Shown here in pieces: positions 6,759 through 14,812 of a stretch of 17,036 bases of DNA. The notes under the pieces are model-generated. The model was not told the DNA's origin. It saw only the letters and a list, made by a program, of their open reading frames with translations, and made no database searches. The stretch comes from Pseudomonadota bacterium. Its GTDB lineage: Bacteria > Desulfobacterota > BSN033 > WVXP01 > G020346125. The translations under genes and the position numbers were made by a program. The DNA is taken from NCBI GenBank assembly GCA_030608745.1, contig JAUWDQ010000020.1, positions 1 through 17,036 on the forward strand, read 5' to 3'. Numbering within the stretch: the stretch's first letter is position 1; each line of letters begins with the position of its first letter.

Positions 6759-7934
6759 ATGTCTCACTTTTTACATCCCACCGTTGCCGAGATCCATCTG
6801 GATGCTTTGGCCCACAATTACCATCAAATTCGGAGCCGTATCCACCCGGGGGTTAAGATACTTGCCGTAGTAAAGGATAACGCTTACGGTCATGGGGCGG
6901 TCGTTATAGGCAGGGAGTTGGAGCGATTGGGAGTCGACCTGCTCGGGGTTGCCTTTACCGGTGAGGGTGTCGAGCTGAGGGATGCGGGCATAAAAAAGCC
7001 CATCCTGGTTCTATCCGGAATATACGAGGAGGAGATTGAGAGCGTTATCGAATACGACCTCATTCCCATGGTCTTCAACGGGGAAATGGGAAAATCCCTT
7101 TCCGATAAGGCCAAAAGGCGAAACAGGCGGGTCAAGGTTCACCTTAAGTTCGATACGGGAATGGGCCGTTTGGGAGTTCCCGTTGAAGAGGCCGGGAAGT
7201 TCCTTGAGCACATGAAGGAATTTCCCAATCTCGTGATCGACGGAGTTGCATCCCATTTTTCCATGGTCGGTGAGGAGTATACCCGTGGTCAACTGAAGGC
7301 ATTTAAAGGGGTGGCGGAGTTCTTCCGTGAAGAAGGAATCAGGCCAACACACTGGCACATCAGTAGCAGCGCCCCCATGATAGATTTCCCCGATTCTTGG
7401 TTCAATCTCGTTCGCCCGGGGATTATGATCTATGGTTCCTACCCAAGCAGGGAATATGTCGGCCGCATTGCATTGAGACCAGTGATGCGATTACGGACGG
7501 CAATCGGTTTCTTAAAAAGGGTCCTGGCGGGAACGAAAATTAGCTACGGGGGAACATATATCACGCAAAGGGAGAGCGTAATTGCCTGCCTCCCCGTGGG
7601 GTACGGAGACGGTTACAACCGACGGCTCTCCAATGGGGGAGAGGTCCTCTTGAGGGCAAAGCGGGTACCCGTAGTGGGGCGAATCTGTATGGATGTGACC
7701 ATGGTGGATGTAACGGACGTTGCGGATGTTGTTTTGGGAGATGAAGTGGTCCTAATAGGGAGACAAGGAGGGGATGAAATAACGGCTGAGGAGATAGCGG
7801 AAAAAATAGGGACTATTTCCTATGAAGTCCTCTGCACGGTAGGGAAAAGGGTGCCACGGGTGTCCATGCGAGGCGGGAAGCCCATCGAAGTGGAAGTTTA
7901 TGTGAGAAGGGAGATTGAGCAGCGAGGTCACTGA
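6759..7934 (+). CDS. alr: Alanine racemase
   Basis: This cytoplasmic PLP enzyme interconverts L- and D-alanine and supplies D-alanine for peptidoglycan. With ATG 6759 the product has 391 residues. The PLP lysine is Lys39 in AVVKDNAYGHG, and the second catalytic residue is Tyr263 in SYGGTY. The substrate-side GRICMD motif and the C-terminal ISYEVLC...RVPR block are also present. Substrate recognition HISSSAPM and LVRPGIMIYG are typical. A longer reading from TTG 6723 would add 12 residues with no homology-like character, so 6759 is preferred; its ribosome site is weak. The stop overlaps the mlaE start (TGATG), which implies translational coupling to lipid transport genes. Confidence 0.95.
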   Translation: MSHFLHPTVAEIHLDALAHNYHQIRSRIHPGVKILAVVKDNAYGHGAVVIGRELERLGVDLLGVAFTGEGVELRDAGIKKPILVLSGIYEEEIESVIEYDLIPMVFNGEMGKSLSDKAKRRNRRVKVHLKFDTGMGRLGVPVEEAGKFLEHMKEFPNLVIDGVASHFSMVGEEYTRGQLKAFKGVAEFFREEGIRPTHWHISSSAPMIDFPDSWFNLVRPGIMIYGSYPSREYVGRIALRPVMRLRTAIGFLKRVLAGTKISYGGTYITQRESVIACLPVGYGDGYNRRLSNGGEVLLRAKRVPVVGRICMDVTMVDVTDVADVVLGDEVVLIGRQGGDEITAEEIAEKIGTISYEVLCTVGKRVPRVSMRGGKPIEVEVYVRREIEQRGH

Positions 7935-8704
7935 TGAATTCGGTTTTCGGGTATATAGGCGGCCATTTCATCCGCTTTTTACAGGAATCGGGAAGAATCA
8001 CCATGCTTTTCGGGCAGACCATTGTTTTGATCTTTCGACCCCCCTTCGATGTGCGGGAGCCGTTAAGCCAGATGGAGGAGATCGGTGTGCGCTCAATTCC
8101 CGTGGTGGTTATCACCGCCGCCTTTACGGGGATGGTGCTGGCCCTGCAGAGTTTCACGGGATTCAGACGGTTTCATGCGGAAACCCTTGTCGGGACAGTG
8201 GTCGCCCTATCAGTGACCAGGGAGTTGGGGCCAGTTCTGACGGGATTGATGGTTTCGGGACGGGTTGGATCGGCAATGGCCGCGGAATTGGGGACGATGC
8301 GAGTGACGGAACAGATAGATGCCCTCCATACCCTGGCCACCAATCCCGTAAAATATCTTATCGTACCCCGATTTCTCGCCTCGTTAGTCATGTTTCCCAT
8401 ACTGGTCGTATTTGCGGATATCATCGGCATCATGGGCGGATACTTTGTAAGCGTAAAAATTCTGGGGACCAATCCCACGATCTATATCAGGAGGACGTGG
8501 GATTATCTGGAGCTGAACGACATTTATAGTGGCCTTTTGAAGGCCTGCGTTTTCGGAATGATCATGGCCACTATCAGCTGTTACCAGGGGTTTTATACAG
8601 AAGGGGGCGCCGAGGGGGTGGGGAAGGCGACCACAAGGGCCGTTGTTCTTTCCTCTCTGCTTATCCTGATCTCAAACTACTTCATAACGGCCCTTCTGTT
8701 TTAG
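7934..8704 (+). CDS. mlaE: MlaE-type ABC transporter permease
   Basis: The 256-residue inner-membrane protein is the permease of the Mla/MCE lipid transporter, which moves phospholipids between inner and outer membranes. Hydrophobic segments lie near 53-75, 85-105, 145-175, 200-216 and 235-256. The family signature SGRVGSAMAAELGTMRVTEQ at 108-127 is followed by IDAL. CYQGFYTEGGAEGVGKATT occupies 216-234. Its ATG overlaps the alr stop by one base. The next gene, encoding the ATPase, begins 29 bases after its stop. Confidence 0.93.
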   Translation: MNSVFGYIGGHFIRFLQESGRITMLFGQTIVLIFRPPFDVREPLSQMEEIGVRSIPVVVITAAFTGMVLALQSFTGFRRFHAETLVGTVVALSVTRELGPVLTGLMVSGRVGSAMAAELGTMRVTEQIDALHTLATNPVKYLIVPRFLASLVMFPILVVFADIIGIMGGYFVSVKILGTNPTIYIRRTWDYLELNDIYSGLLKACVFGMIMATISCYQGFYTEGGAEGVGKATTRAVVLSSLLILISNYFITALLF

Positions 8705-8733
8705 GGCCTTGGGCTTTTGCCATCAAGGGATTT

Positions 8734-9501
8734 ATGGTCGAGGATACATCGGTCAAAATCGAAGTGGTGGATCTCCACAAATCTTTCAGCAATAACCAAG
8801 TCCTCAGAGGAGTGAATCTGGAAGTGAGGAATGGCGAGAGCATGGTGGTGATAGGGGGAAGTGGGGTGGGGAAGAGCGTCCTGATCAAGTGCATTATCGG
8901 ACTTCTCAGGCCTGATAGCGGAAGCATACGTGTCGATGGGCAAGAGGTTACATCCCTTAATGAAAAGTCCCTCAATGAGATCAGAAAGAAGTTCGGCATG
9001 CTCTTTCAGGCCGGTGCCCTGTTCGATTCGCTGTCGGTATGGGAAAATGTCGGTTTCGGTTTGAAACACCATACTTCCTTACGTGATGGGGAGATAAAGG
9101 CGATAGCCGTTGAGAAGTTGGGGTTGGTGGGGTTGAGCCATGTTGAAGACCTCATGCCCTCGGAGTTGAGCGGAGGAATGAGAAAGAGGGTGAGCCTGGC
9201 GAGGGCCATTGCCATAGAACCAGAAATACTTCTTTACGATGAGCCCACGACGGGCCTCGATCCCATTATGGCCGATGTCATTAACGAATTGATCGTCCAG
9301 ATGCGGAAGAAACTACAGGTTACCTCCATAGCCATTACCCACGATATGGTCAGCGCATACAAGATCGCCGATAGGATTGCCATGTTGTATGAGGGGAAGA
9401 TTATCGAAGTCGGGACCCCTCAGCAGAACAGGGATTCGAGGAACGCTATAGTCCAACAATTCATCCAAGGGAGGGCCGAAGGGCCAATTAAGGTAAGATG
9501 A
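8734..9501 (+). CDS. mlaF: MlaF-type ABC transporter ATP-binding protein
   Basis: The 255-residue cytoplasmic ATPase powers the MlaE permease. It has Walker A GGSGVGKS (41-48), Q-loop Gln92 in FQAGALFDSLSVWENVGF, signature LSGGMRKRVSLARA (145-158), Walker B ILLYDEP (165-171, Asp169-Glu170) and the switch His203 in THDM. The form LSGGMRKR rather than LSGGQxQR and the 'GALFDSLSVWENV' segment are typical of the MCE-linked ATPase branch. AAGGGA at 8725-8730 precedes the ATG closely. Confidence 0.93.
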   Translation: MVEDTSVKIEVVDLHKSFSNNQVLRGVNLEVRNGESMVVIGGSGVGKSVLIKCIIGLLRPDSGSIRVDGQEVTSLNEKSLNEIRKKFGMLFQAGALFDSLSVWENVGFGLKHHTSLRDGEIKAIAVEKLGLVGLSHVEDLMPSELSGGMRKRVSLARAIAIEPEILLYDEPTTGLDPIMADVINELIVQMRKKLQVTSIAITHDMVSAYKIADRIAMLYEGKIIEVGTPQQNRDSRNAIVQQFIQGRAEGPIKVR

Positions 9502-9523
9502 GGCTCCTTCAAGGAGGTTGGGA

Positions 9524-10489
9524 ATGAAAACGGGGACGGAGACTAAGGTCGGTATCTTTGTGCTTTTGGGCATCATCGTTTTGGTCTTTATGACGGTAAC
9601 TGTAGGGAAGTTTCATCTATTCAAGGAGGCGGGCTACAGGGTCTATGTCCTCTTCGATTCCGCTGCGGGGGTAGTCCGGAACTCACCTGTACGGATAGCC
9701 GGCGTCCATGTCGGCACGGTGGAGAAGATTTCCCTGGAACGGGGAAAGGCTAAGGTAGCCCTTCGAATCCCCCCCGATGTCCAGCTCTATGAGGATGCGA
9801 AGGGTTATTTGAGGTCGGAGGGGTTATTGGGGGAGAGGTATGTCGATATTTTCCCGGGTTCCGAGGAGAAGCCGAGATTGAGAGAGGAGGGGCTGATACA
9901 ACAGGGGGCCCCTCCTGCTAGCATTGAGCAGGTCCTCTCCCGTCTGAGCGGTATCGGGGATGATTTTAAGGGTGTCCTTAAGCCTCTCGGTCAACTCCTG
10001 GAGGGGATCGACCCCGAAAAAGTAGGACATCTGGTCTCCAATTTCGAGATTTTTTCCCGGGATTTGCCACACCTGGCCGCCGATGCGAGGGAAACGTTGG
10101 GCAATTTTCGGGATATTAGCGCCAAGGTTCGGAGGGGGGAGGGTACCCTTGGCAAGCTCATCACTGATGATGAGGCTTACGAGGACGTCAGGAAGACGCT
10201 GGTGGCCCTGAGGGATGTGGCCGAGAAGGTTCAGAGGGGGGATGGTACCCTTGGCAAGCTCATCAATGACGATGAGGCTTACGAGGACGCCAGGGCTACC
10301 TTGGCCAACCTGAGGCGGCTCTCGGAGAAGCTGGAAAGCGGGGAAGGGCTTTTGGGGAAGCTGATAATGGACGATCAACTGGGCCATGAGGTGGAAAAAA
10401 CCGTCAGGAAAGTCCAAGAGGCCGCGGAGGGGGTGCGGGAGCAGAACCCGGTAACGGCGTTGGGAATCCTCCTGGGCTTGATTTTCTAA
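9524..10489 (+). CDS. mlaD: MlaD-type MCE-domain lipid-binding protein with tandem repeats
   Basis: This 321-residue protein is anchored by one N-terminal membrane segment (about 9-29) and exposes an MCE domain (about 36-130) to the periplasm. There it would form the lipid channel above MlaFE. VRNSPVRIAGVHVGTVEKI and GERYVDIFPGS are typical MCE stretches. The C-terminal part carries three repeats of 34 residues built on G-x-G-x-LGKLI-x-DD, with the conserved GTLGKL/GLLGKL starting at 207, 241 and 275. The first two are nearly identical in DNA as well. ATG 9524 is chosen because AAGGAGG sits at 9511-9517; the TTG at 9518 directly abuts it. It is longer than E. coli MlaD (about 183). Its C-terminus ends hydrophobic (ALGILLGLIF). 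Confidence 0.9.
   Translation: MKTGTETKVGIFVLLGIIVLVFMTVTVGKFHLFKEAGYRVYVLFDSAAGVVRNSPVRIAGVHVGTVEKISLERGKAKVALRIPPDVQLYEDAKGYLRSEGLLGERYVDIFPGSEEKPRLREEGLIQQGAPPASIEQVLSRLSGIGDDFKGVLKPLGQLLEGIDPEKVGHLVSNFEIFSRDLPHLAADARETLGNFRDISAKVRRGEGTLGKLITDDEAYEDVRKTLVALRDVAEKVQRGDGTLGKLINDDEAYEDARATLANLRRLSEKLESGEGLLGKLIMDDQLGHEVEKTVRKVQEAAEGVREQNPVTALGILLGLIF
10142..10447 (+). repeat. Three 102-base coding repeats in mlaD
   Basis: Units begin at 10142, 10244 and 10346 with a period of exactly 102 bases (34 codons). Over the first 51 bases, units 1 and 2 differ at three positions only; unit 3 is diverged in DNA but keeps the G-x-LGKL-x-x-DD protein pattern. The similarity between units 1 and 2 also reaches about 20 bases upstream of each. 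Confidence 0.8.
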
Positions 10490-10529
10490 AAGTGGTCCTC
10501 GAAGAGATGAAAGGAGAAGCCTGGAACAG

Positions 10530-11825
10530 GTGAAGCATCGTGCAGAAGGAGTGGAGAGGAGGAATTTCATTCTCGCGGGTATCGTCCTCTTTTTCGTCCT
10601 TTCGGCCCCCAGTGCGGGCCTCTGCACCGAAGAGAAGGGTTTTACCCTTAACCTGTGGCCTTTGTTTAAGTATCAGGGCGACTCGGAAGGGTCCAGGAGT
10701 AAACTGAGAATATTGGGCCCGTTGATTTATCGGAGGAAAGGGGCCGAAGGAGAGGAATTTGCTCTTCGTCCCTTGTTTTATTGGATAAAAGATAGTAAAG
10801 AGAATTCCCTGATCGTTGAATATCTCTACCCTCTTGGTAAATTCAAGAGGGAAGATGGGTATACCAGAAACTACATCGTACCCTTTACCACGTTGAGGGA
10901 CGAGCAAGGAGAAGAGGGGAGGGAGAACAATTTTTCCCTCTTCCTCTACTTTCGAGGGCAGGCGGAAGAGGGCGAGCGATACTGGGGGGTATTTCCCCTG
11001 TACGGGCAATTGGTGGGTCGGTTTGGCCGGGACCGAATCCGTTTCTTCCTCTGGCCCATCTATTCGGATGTGAGTGACGAAGGGGCATATATCTGGACTT
11101 TCCTGTGGCCTATTCTCTCGAGAACGAGGGGTGGGGGGAAGAAGGCATTTCGCGTCTGGCCCCTGTGGGGCTATAAGGAAGAGGAACACATTTCCAGAAC
11201 CGATTTTGTCCTCTGGCCGTTTTTCACCAGGAGAGTAGGGGATCTGGATACAGACGATCCCGAAAGGGAGTACTTTTTGTTCCCCCTCTATCGGGGTGTT
11301 CGGTCCAAAAGGGCGAGGCAAGTGGCGATATTGTGGCCGTTCTTTCGCTATGCCGTTGATGAGCGATATGGATATAAGCGGTGGGACGCGCCGTGGCCGT
11401 TCATCTCATTTAGCCGGGCGGAAAAGATGAGAAGGGTGATGCTCTTCCCCCTCTACCATAGCAAAGAGGTGCCCGGCGATCGGACCCGCTGGATCTTGTG
11501 GCCCCTCTATCAATCTTGGGACGACCAATTCGGGAATCAGCGGGAGGTTGTTCGGCGGTATCTGCTCGTCAATCGAATCAAGACCGTATTCAACGATAAG
11601 GGGGAGGTGACATCGAAACAGGTATCGATTTGGCCTTTCTTCAGATATACCAGGGAGGGGGATGAGGTGAAGTTATATCTTCTCAACCTTATTCCCCTGA
11701 GGTATGAGGGGTTTGAGAGGAATTGGGCTCCCCTCTATACGGTATTTCGGTACGAGCGCAGAGCTTCGCGGAAGAAATGGGATGTCCTCTGGGGATTGTA
11801 TGAGAGGGGAGATCCATGGGATTGA
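10530..11825 (+). CDS. Exported protein of unknown function made of repeated W-P-aromatic motifs
   Basis: I do not recognise a named family. The 431-residue product starts with a basic stretch and a hydrophobic segment (12-30) ending APSAGLC, which looks like a signal peptide; it is not a standard lipobox. The rest consists of about eighteen short units centred on a proline, such as LWPLF, VFPLY, LWPIY, VWPLW, LWPFF and LFPLY. The prolines are at 44, 64, 81, 101, 118, 156, 176, 194, 211, 230, 252, 270, 290, 307, 325, 369, 389 and 401. Most steps are 17-20 residues. Alternating aromatic and charged residues suggest beta strands. The GTG start at 10530 has GGAG at 10512-10515 (rather far); GTG 10551 is an alternative that keeps the signal. 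Its place behind mlaD suggests an envelope role, perhaps at the outer membrane. Confidence 0.75.
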   Translation: MKHRAEGVERRNFILAGIVLFFVLSAPSAGLCTEEKGFTLNLWPLFKYQGDSEGSRSKLRILGPLIYRRKGAEGEEFALRPLFYWIKDSKENSLIVEYLYPLGKFKREDGYTRNYIVPFTTLRDEQGEEGRENNFSLFLYFRGQAEEGERYWGVFPLYGQLVGRFGRDRIRFFLWPIYSDVSDEGAYIWTFLWPILSRTRGGGKKAFRVWPLWGYKEEEHISRTDFVLWPFFTRRVGDLDTDDPEREYFLFPLYRGVRSKRARQVAILWPFFRYAVDERYGYKRWDAPWPFISFSRAEKMRRVMLFPLYHSKEVPGDRTRWILWPLYQSWDDQFGNQREVVRRYLLVNRIKTVFNDKGEVTSKQVSIWPFFRYTREGDEVKLYLLNLIPLRYEGFERNWAPLYTVFRYERRASRKKWDVLWGLYERGDPWD

Positions 11826-11914
11826 TGGAGGAGAGGAGAATTCGTGGGAATGGTGGGACAACGGGATGATAGAAGGGTAAAATCCTCGAATAGCACTGGA
11901 GGACTGAGTTGGAA

Positions 11915-12910
11915 ATGAAGAGGATAGCCATACGGGGGACGGGTTCATATCTGCCCACAGAAGTGATGACCAATTTTGACCTGGAGAAGATCCTGGACAC
12001 CAATGACGAATGGATCTACAAGAGGACGGGAATCAAGGAACGGCGGATCGCCGCCCGGGATGAGGATGCCTCGGATCTGGCAAAGGAGGCATCCCTCAAG
12101 GCATTGGAAATGGGCGGAATTTCCGCTGAAGACCTGGATCTCATCATTATGGCAACGATGACGCCGGATACGGCATGTCCGGCCGGATCCAACTGGCTGG
12201 AGGCGAAATTGGGGGCACACCGGGCCGTGTCATTCGATATCCTGGCGGCCTGTTCGGGATTCATCTTTGCCCTATCGGTGGCCGAACAGTATTTGCGAAG
12301 GGGAACCTATAGAAATGCCTTGGTCGTTGCCTCGGAGATCATGAGCCGAACCATCGATTGGACGGATAGGGAAACCTGCATCCTATGGGGGGATGGGGCA
12401 GGAGCCGTAGTATTGGAGGCGGTTGATTCCGCTGGAGATATTCACGAGATCCTATCGACTCACATGCATACCGATGGCGCAGGAGGAGAAAATCTCCTCT
12501 TGCCAGGCGGAGGGTCGAAGACAACCCCCATCTCATATGAGAGCGTGGACAAGAAACTCCATTATTTGAAGATGATCAAGGCCAACGAGTCGGTTCGAGT
12601 TGCCGTGAAGTGTTTCGCCGAGGCCTGTGAGGAGGCCGTTTCATACAATGGCTATAGCATGTCCGATGTCAAATGGATCATCCCCCATCAAGCCAACCTT
12701 CGGATCCTCCAGGCGATGGCAAAGCGATTGAATGTCCCCATGAAAAAGGTTTGTTTAACCATCGATAAATTCGCCAATATCTCCTCGGCCACCGTTCCCA
12801 TTACCCTCGATTCGACCGTGAGGGGTGGAAGCATACAAGCAGGAGATCTGATTTGCCTAACGGCCTTTGGAGGCGGTCTCACCTGGGCAAGCTCTTTAAT
12901 CAAATGGTAA
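11915..12910 (+). CDS. FabH-type 3-oxoacyl-ACP synthase III / ketosynthase
   Basis: The 331-residue protein (from ATG 11915) is a thiolase-fold ketosynthase III. These enzymes condense an acyl-CoA with malonyl-ACP to start fatty-acid synthesis. The triad is visible: Cys113 in LAACSGF, His258 in IIPHQAN and Asn288 in KFANISSAT. In canonical FabH the last element is usually YGNTSAAS, so this is a variant. TNDEWIYKRTGIKERR and GDGAGAVVLE are normal. TTG 11909 would add two residues and has the better spacing from GGAGGA (11898-11903); ATG is preferred by family alignment. Other fab genes are absent, so it may be a second FabH or a paralogue making a special acyl chain. It follows the envelope operon after an 89-base gap. 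Confidence 0.88.
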   Translation: MKRIAIRGTGSYLPTEVMTNFDLEKILDTNDEWIYKRTGIKERRIAARDEDASDLAKEASLKALEMGGISAEDLDLIIMATMTPDTACPAGSNWLEAKLGAHRAVSFDILAACSGFIFALSVAEQYLRRGTYRNALVVASEIMSRTIDWTDRETCILWGDGAGAVVLEAVDSAGDIHEILSTHMHTDGAGGENLLLPGGGSKTTPISYESVDKKLHYLKMIKANESVRVAVKCFAEACEEAVSYNGYSMSDVKWIIPHQANLRILQAMAKRLNVPMKKVCLTIDKFANISSATVPITLDSTVRGGSIQAGDLICLTAFGGGLTWASSLIKW

Positions 12911-12971
12911 ATACCCTCCCATTGAGCCCCACACAACGGGGTGAGAGGCGCAGTTAAGGATTTTATAAAAG

Positions 12972-14330
12972 ATGTTTGAAGACCGTTTAAACCCCAAAGA
13001 GACTGCCGACGAATGCATCCAACAGATCAAAAGACGGCGAGTCGATGGGTATGAAATCTATCTCATCCAATCCATCTCAACGAGCATCGAAGTGCGGGAA
13101 GAGAAGTTGGATTCCTTTAAGAGGGCCCAGTCCATGGGCGTCGGACTCCGGATTATTAAGGACCAGAGGTTAGGCTTCTCCTATCGTAGCAGCTCCGATG
13201 TGCCCGAGATTGCGAGGATGGTTAAAGCCGCCATAGATGGAGCAGCAAACCTCCCGTCAGACCCCTTCTATGGATTTACCGCGCCCTCGGGGGATCTTAG
13301 GCCTACCCCCGGCATCTATGACGAACGGATAAGGCGCATTTCGGCCCACGAGAGAATAGAGAAGGCAATGGCCATGGAGGCAGCGGCCCTTGCCTTCGAT
13401 CCAAAAAGGATAAGGAGGGTGGGGAAGGCAACGTATGAGGACGCCGTGAGGACGGTCTTCCTCGTGAATTCGGAAGGGGTTGAGGCAGATGCTACCTCCT
13501 CCATTTTTATGGGGAGCGTAATGGCAGTCGCAGGAGAGGGCTCGGAATCCGAGATGGGATGGGATTTCGATTTCCACCACTGCTTCGAAGGGATTGATGT
13601 TGCTCGAATAGGTAGGGAGGCGGCTCGAAAAGCGGGGGAGAAATTGGGGGGGCGGCCCATTAAGAGTGCCTTCTATCCCGCCCTGATCAGAAATGAGGTG
13701 GCCTGTCAGTTTTTGTCGGTCCTGGCCCCCTCCTTTGCGGTGGAAAACGTTCGAAAGGGGAAGTCCTTGTTTGCTAATGGGTTGGACTCCCGGGCCTTTT
13801 CTTCAAAGGTTACCATGTACGATGACGGGTTACATCTTCAAGGGATAGCCACCTTCCCCTTCGATGGTGAAGGAGTCGAGAGCCAAAAGACGCCGGTGGT
13901 CATTTCCGGAAAGATCACGGGTTTCCTCTACGATTGCTACTGGGCCAGCAGGGAGGGAGAACGGTCAACGGGCAACAGCACGAGGGAGGGGATAAAGGCC
14001 CCTCCATCCATGGGCATTTCCAATCTCTATATTGAACGAGGGGACAGACCCTTTGACGATCTTCTCGGAGACCTCCACAATGGCATCGTGATCGAGGAGG
14101 TGATGGGGATCCATACCGCCAATCCTATCTCCGGCGATTTTTCCCTTGGGGCAACGGGTTTCTGGGTGGAAAGGGGTAGGCGCGTTCATCCGGTGAAGGG
14201 AATCGCCATTTCAGGTAATGTCCTGGACTTATTCAAGAACGTCGAGGAGGTGGGAGCGGATTTTCGTTTCACGGGGAAACTCGGTTCTTCAAGCCTCATA
14301 ACGAGCAAGCTTGCCATAAGCGGCCATTAA
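12972..14330 (+). CDS. TldD/PmbA family protein, TldE (PmbA) type
   Basis: This 452-residue cytoplasmic protein belongs to the TldD/TldE protease family. TldD and TldE form a heterodimer that trims unfolded peptides, including microcin B17 precursor and the CcdA antitoxin in E. coli. The metal-binding HExxxH motif of TldD is not present, which fits the TldE subunit. Family features are SVGLR-like MGVGLRIIKDQRLGFSY, the ASREGERSTGNSTR segment and HTANPISGDFSLGATG starting at 381. ATG 12972 has AAGGA at 12956-12960. No TldD partner is in the window. It starts 61 bases after the ketosynthase gene, with only a T-run-free hairpin between, so read-through is likely. Confidence 0.88.
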   Translation: MFEDRLNPKETADECIQQIKRRRVDGYEIYLIQSISTSIEVREEKLDSFKRAQSMGVGLRIIKDQRLGFSYRSSSDVPEIARMVKAAIDGAANLPSDPFYGFTAPSGDLRPTPGIYDERIRRISAHERIEKAMAMEAAALAFDPKRIRRVGKATYEDAVRTVFLVNSEGVEADATSSIFMGSVMAVAGEGSESEMGWDFDFHHCFEGIDVARIGREAARKAGEKLGGRPIKSAFYPALIRNEVACQFLSVLAPSFAVENVRKGKSLFANGLDSRAFSSKVTMYDDGLHLQGIATFPFDGEGVESQKTPVVISGKITGFLYDCYWASREGERSTGNSTREGIKAPPSMGISNLYIERGDRPFDDLLGDLHNGIVIEEVMGIHTANPISGDFSLGATGFWVERGRRVHPVKGIAISGNVLDLFKNVEEVGADFRFTGKLGSSSLITSKLAISGH

Positions 14331-14413
14331 TCCTTTCCCCAAGAATGATCTTACGTGGGCTATATTTCTCGATGGAACAATCCGAGGTTTCTTTCGATTA
14401 TCCTTAAAATTAA

Positions 14414-14461
14414 TTGACAAAATCCTCCTCATTTGACAGAATTCTCATTATCGTGAAGAAT
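14414..14461 (+). promoter_or_regulatory. Two tandem promoter-like pairs
   Basis: Exact TTGACA boxes lie at 14414-14419 and 14433-14438, 19 bases apart. Each has a weak -10 candidate exactly 17 bases downstream: CAGAAT (14437-14442) and AAGAAT (14456-14461), both 4 of 6. They would direct transcription into the small ORF at 14528. Confidence 0.35.
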
Positions 14462-14501
14462 GCAAAAAAAATGTCCTATCTATGCAAAAAGGTTAGGTAA
14501 G

Positions 14502-14521
14502 ATCTCACGATAGTATGAGAT
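14502..14521 (+). other. Small inverted repeat ahead of the 54-codon ORF
   Basis: ATCTCA (14502-14507) and TGAGAT (14516-14521) are perfectly complementary around an 8-base loop. The hairpin would sit directly before the ATG at 14528 in an RNA from the tandem promoters and would affect access to the start. There is no T-run after it, so it is not a terminator. Confidence 0.35.
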
Positions 14522-14527
14522 TCAAGG

Positions 14528-14692
14528 ATGGAAAGAGCGTGGGCGGGGCTCGTTTTTCTTTTACTTCTTGGTTCTCTTTTTTCCTTTTTTTTCAAGGGAA
14601 TAGTAGGCCTAATCTCGATAAAATATGAAGATATCAATCCCCGTGAATTCTTCACTTTGGTATGGGTTTTGCAAATAGTCAGTTTTGGTTAA
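14528..14692 (+). CDS. Possible small membrane protein (54 residues), uncertain
   Basis: An ATG-to-TAA frame encodes a peptide starting MERAWAGLVFLLLLGSLFSF. A hydrophobic stretch (about 5-31) could span the membrane, followed by a polar turn IKYEDINPREF and a second mildly hydrophobic end. I recognise no family. For it: promoter-like boxes upstream, and a positive/negative charge layout seen in small membrane proteins. Against it: no well-spaced ribosome site (AAGG touches the ATG), and the Leu/Phe run comes from a T-rich tract that would give such residues by chance. Confidence 0.25.
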   Translation: MERAWAGLVFLLLLGSLFSFFFKGIVGLISIKYEDINPREFFTLVWVLQIVSFG

Positions 14693-14770
14693 AAAGGGGC
14701 ACTAATATATATTCACCTCGGTTGAGCCCTCATGGGGAAGCATGGTAAGGGTGCTACCTGAGCGGATTGA

Positions 14771-14810
14771 TGAAAATAATTCTGGTTATGAAAATAATTA
14801 TGAAAATAAT
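14771..14810. repeat. Triple direct repeat TGAAAATAAT upstream of the M23 peptidase promoter
   Basis: Exact copies are at 14771-14780, 14789-14798 and 14801-14810, followed (first and third) by TCT. The cluster ends two bases before the -35 box at 14813. This is the position of an UP element or an activator site. Confidence 0.5.
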
Positions 14811-14812
14811 TC

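Noticed and set aside
10404..11321. 305-codon minus-strand frame opposite mlaD and the repeat protein
   Set aside because: Proline- and arginine-rich antisense of repeat-containing genes; no ribosome site, motif or operon context. The same holds for the frame at 9824-10627.
12926..12942. Hairpin GCCCC-N7-GGGGT between the ketosynthase and tldE genes, considered as a terminator
   Set aside because: The stem is only four to five pairs and no T-run follows, so termination is unlikely.
14536..14570. GAGC...GCTC followed by T-rich DNA, considered as a Rho-independent terminator
   Set aside because: The stem is about four pairs around a G-rich loop; too weak to claim.
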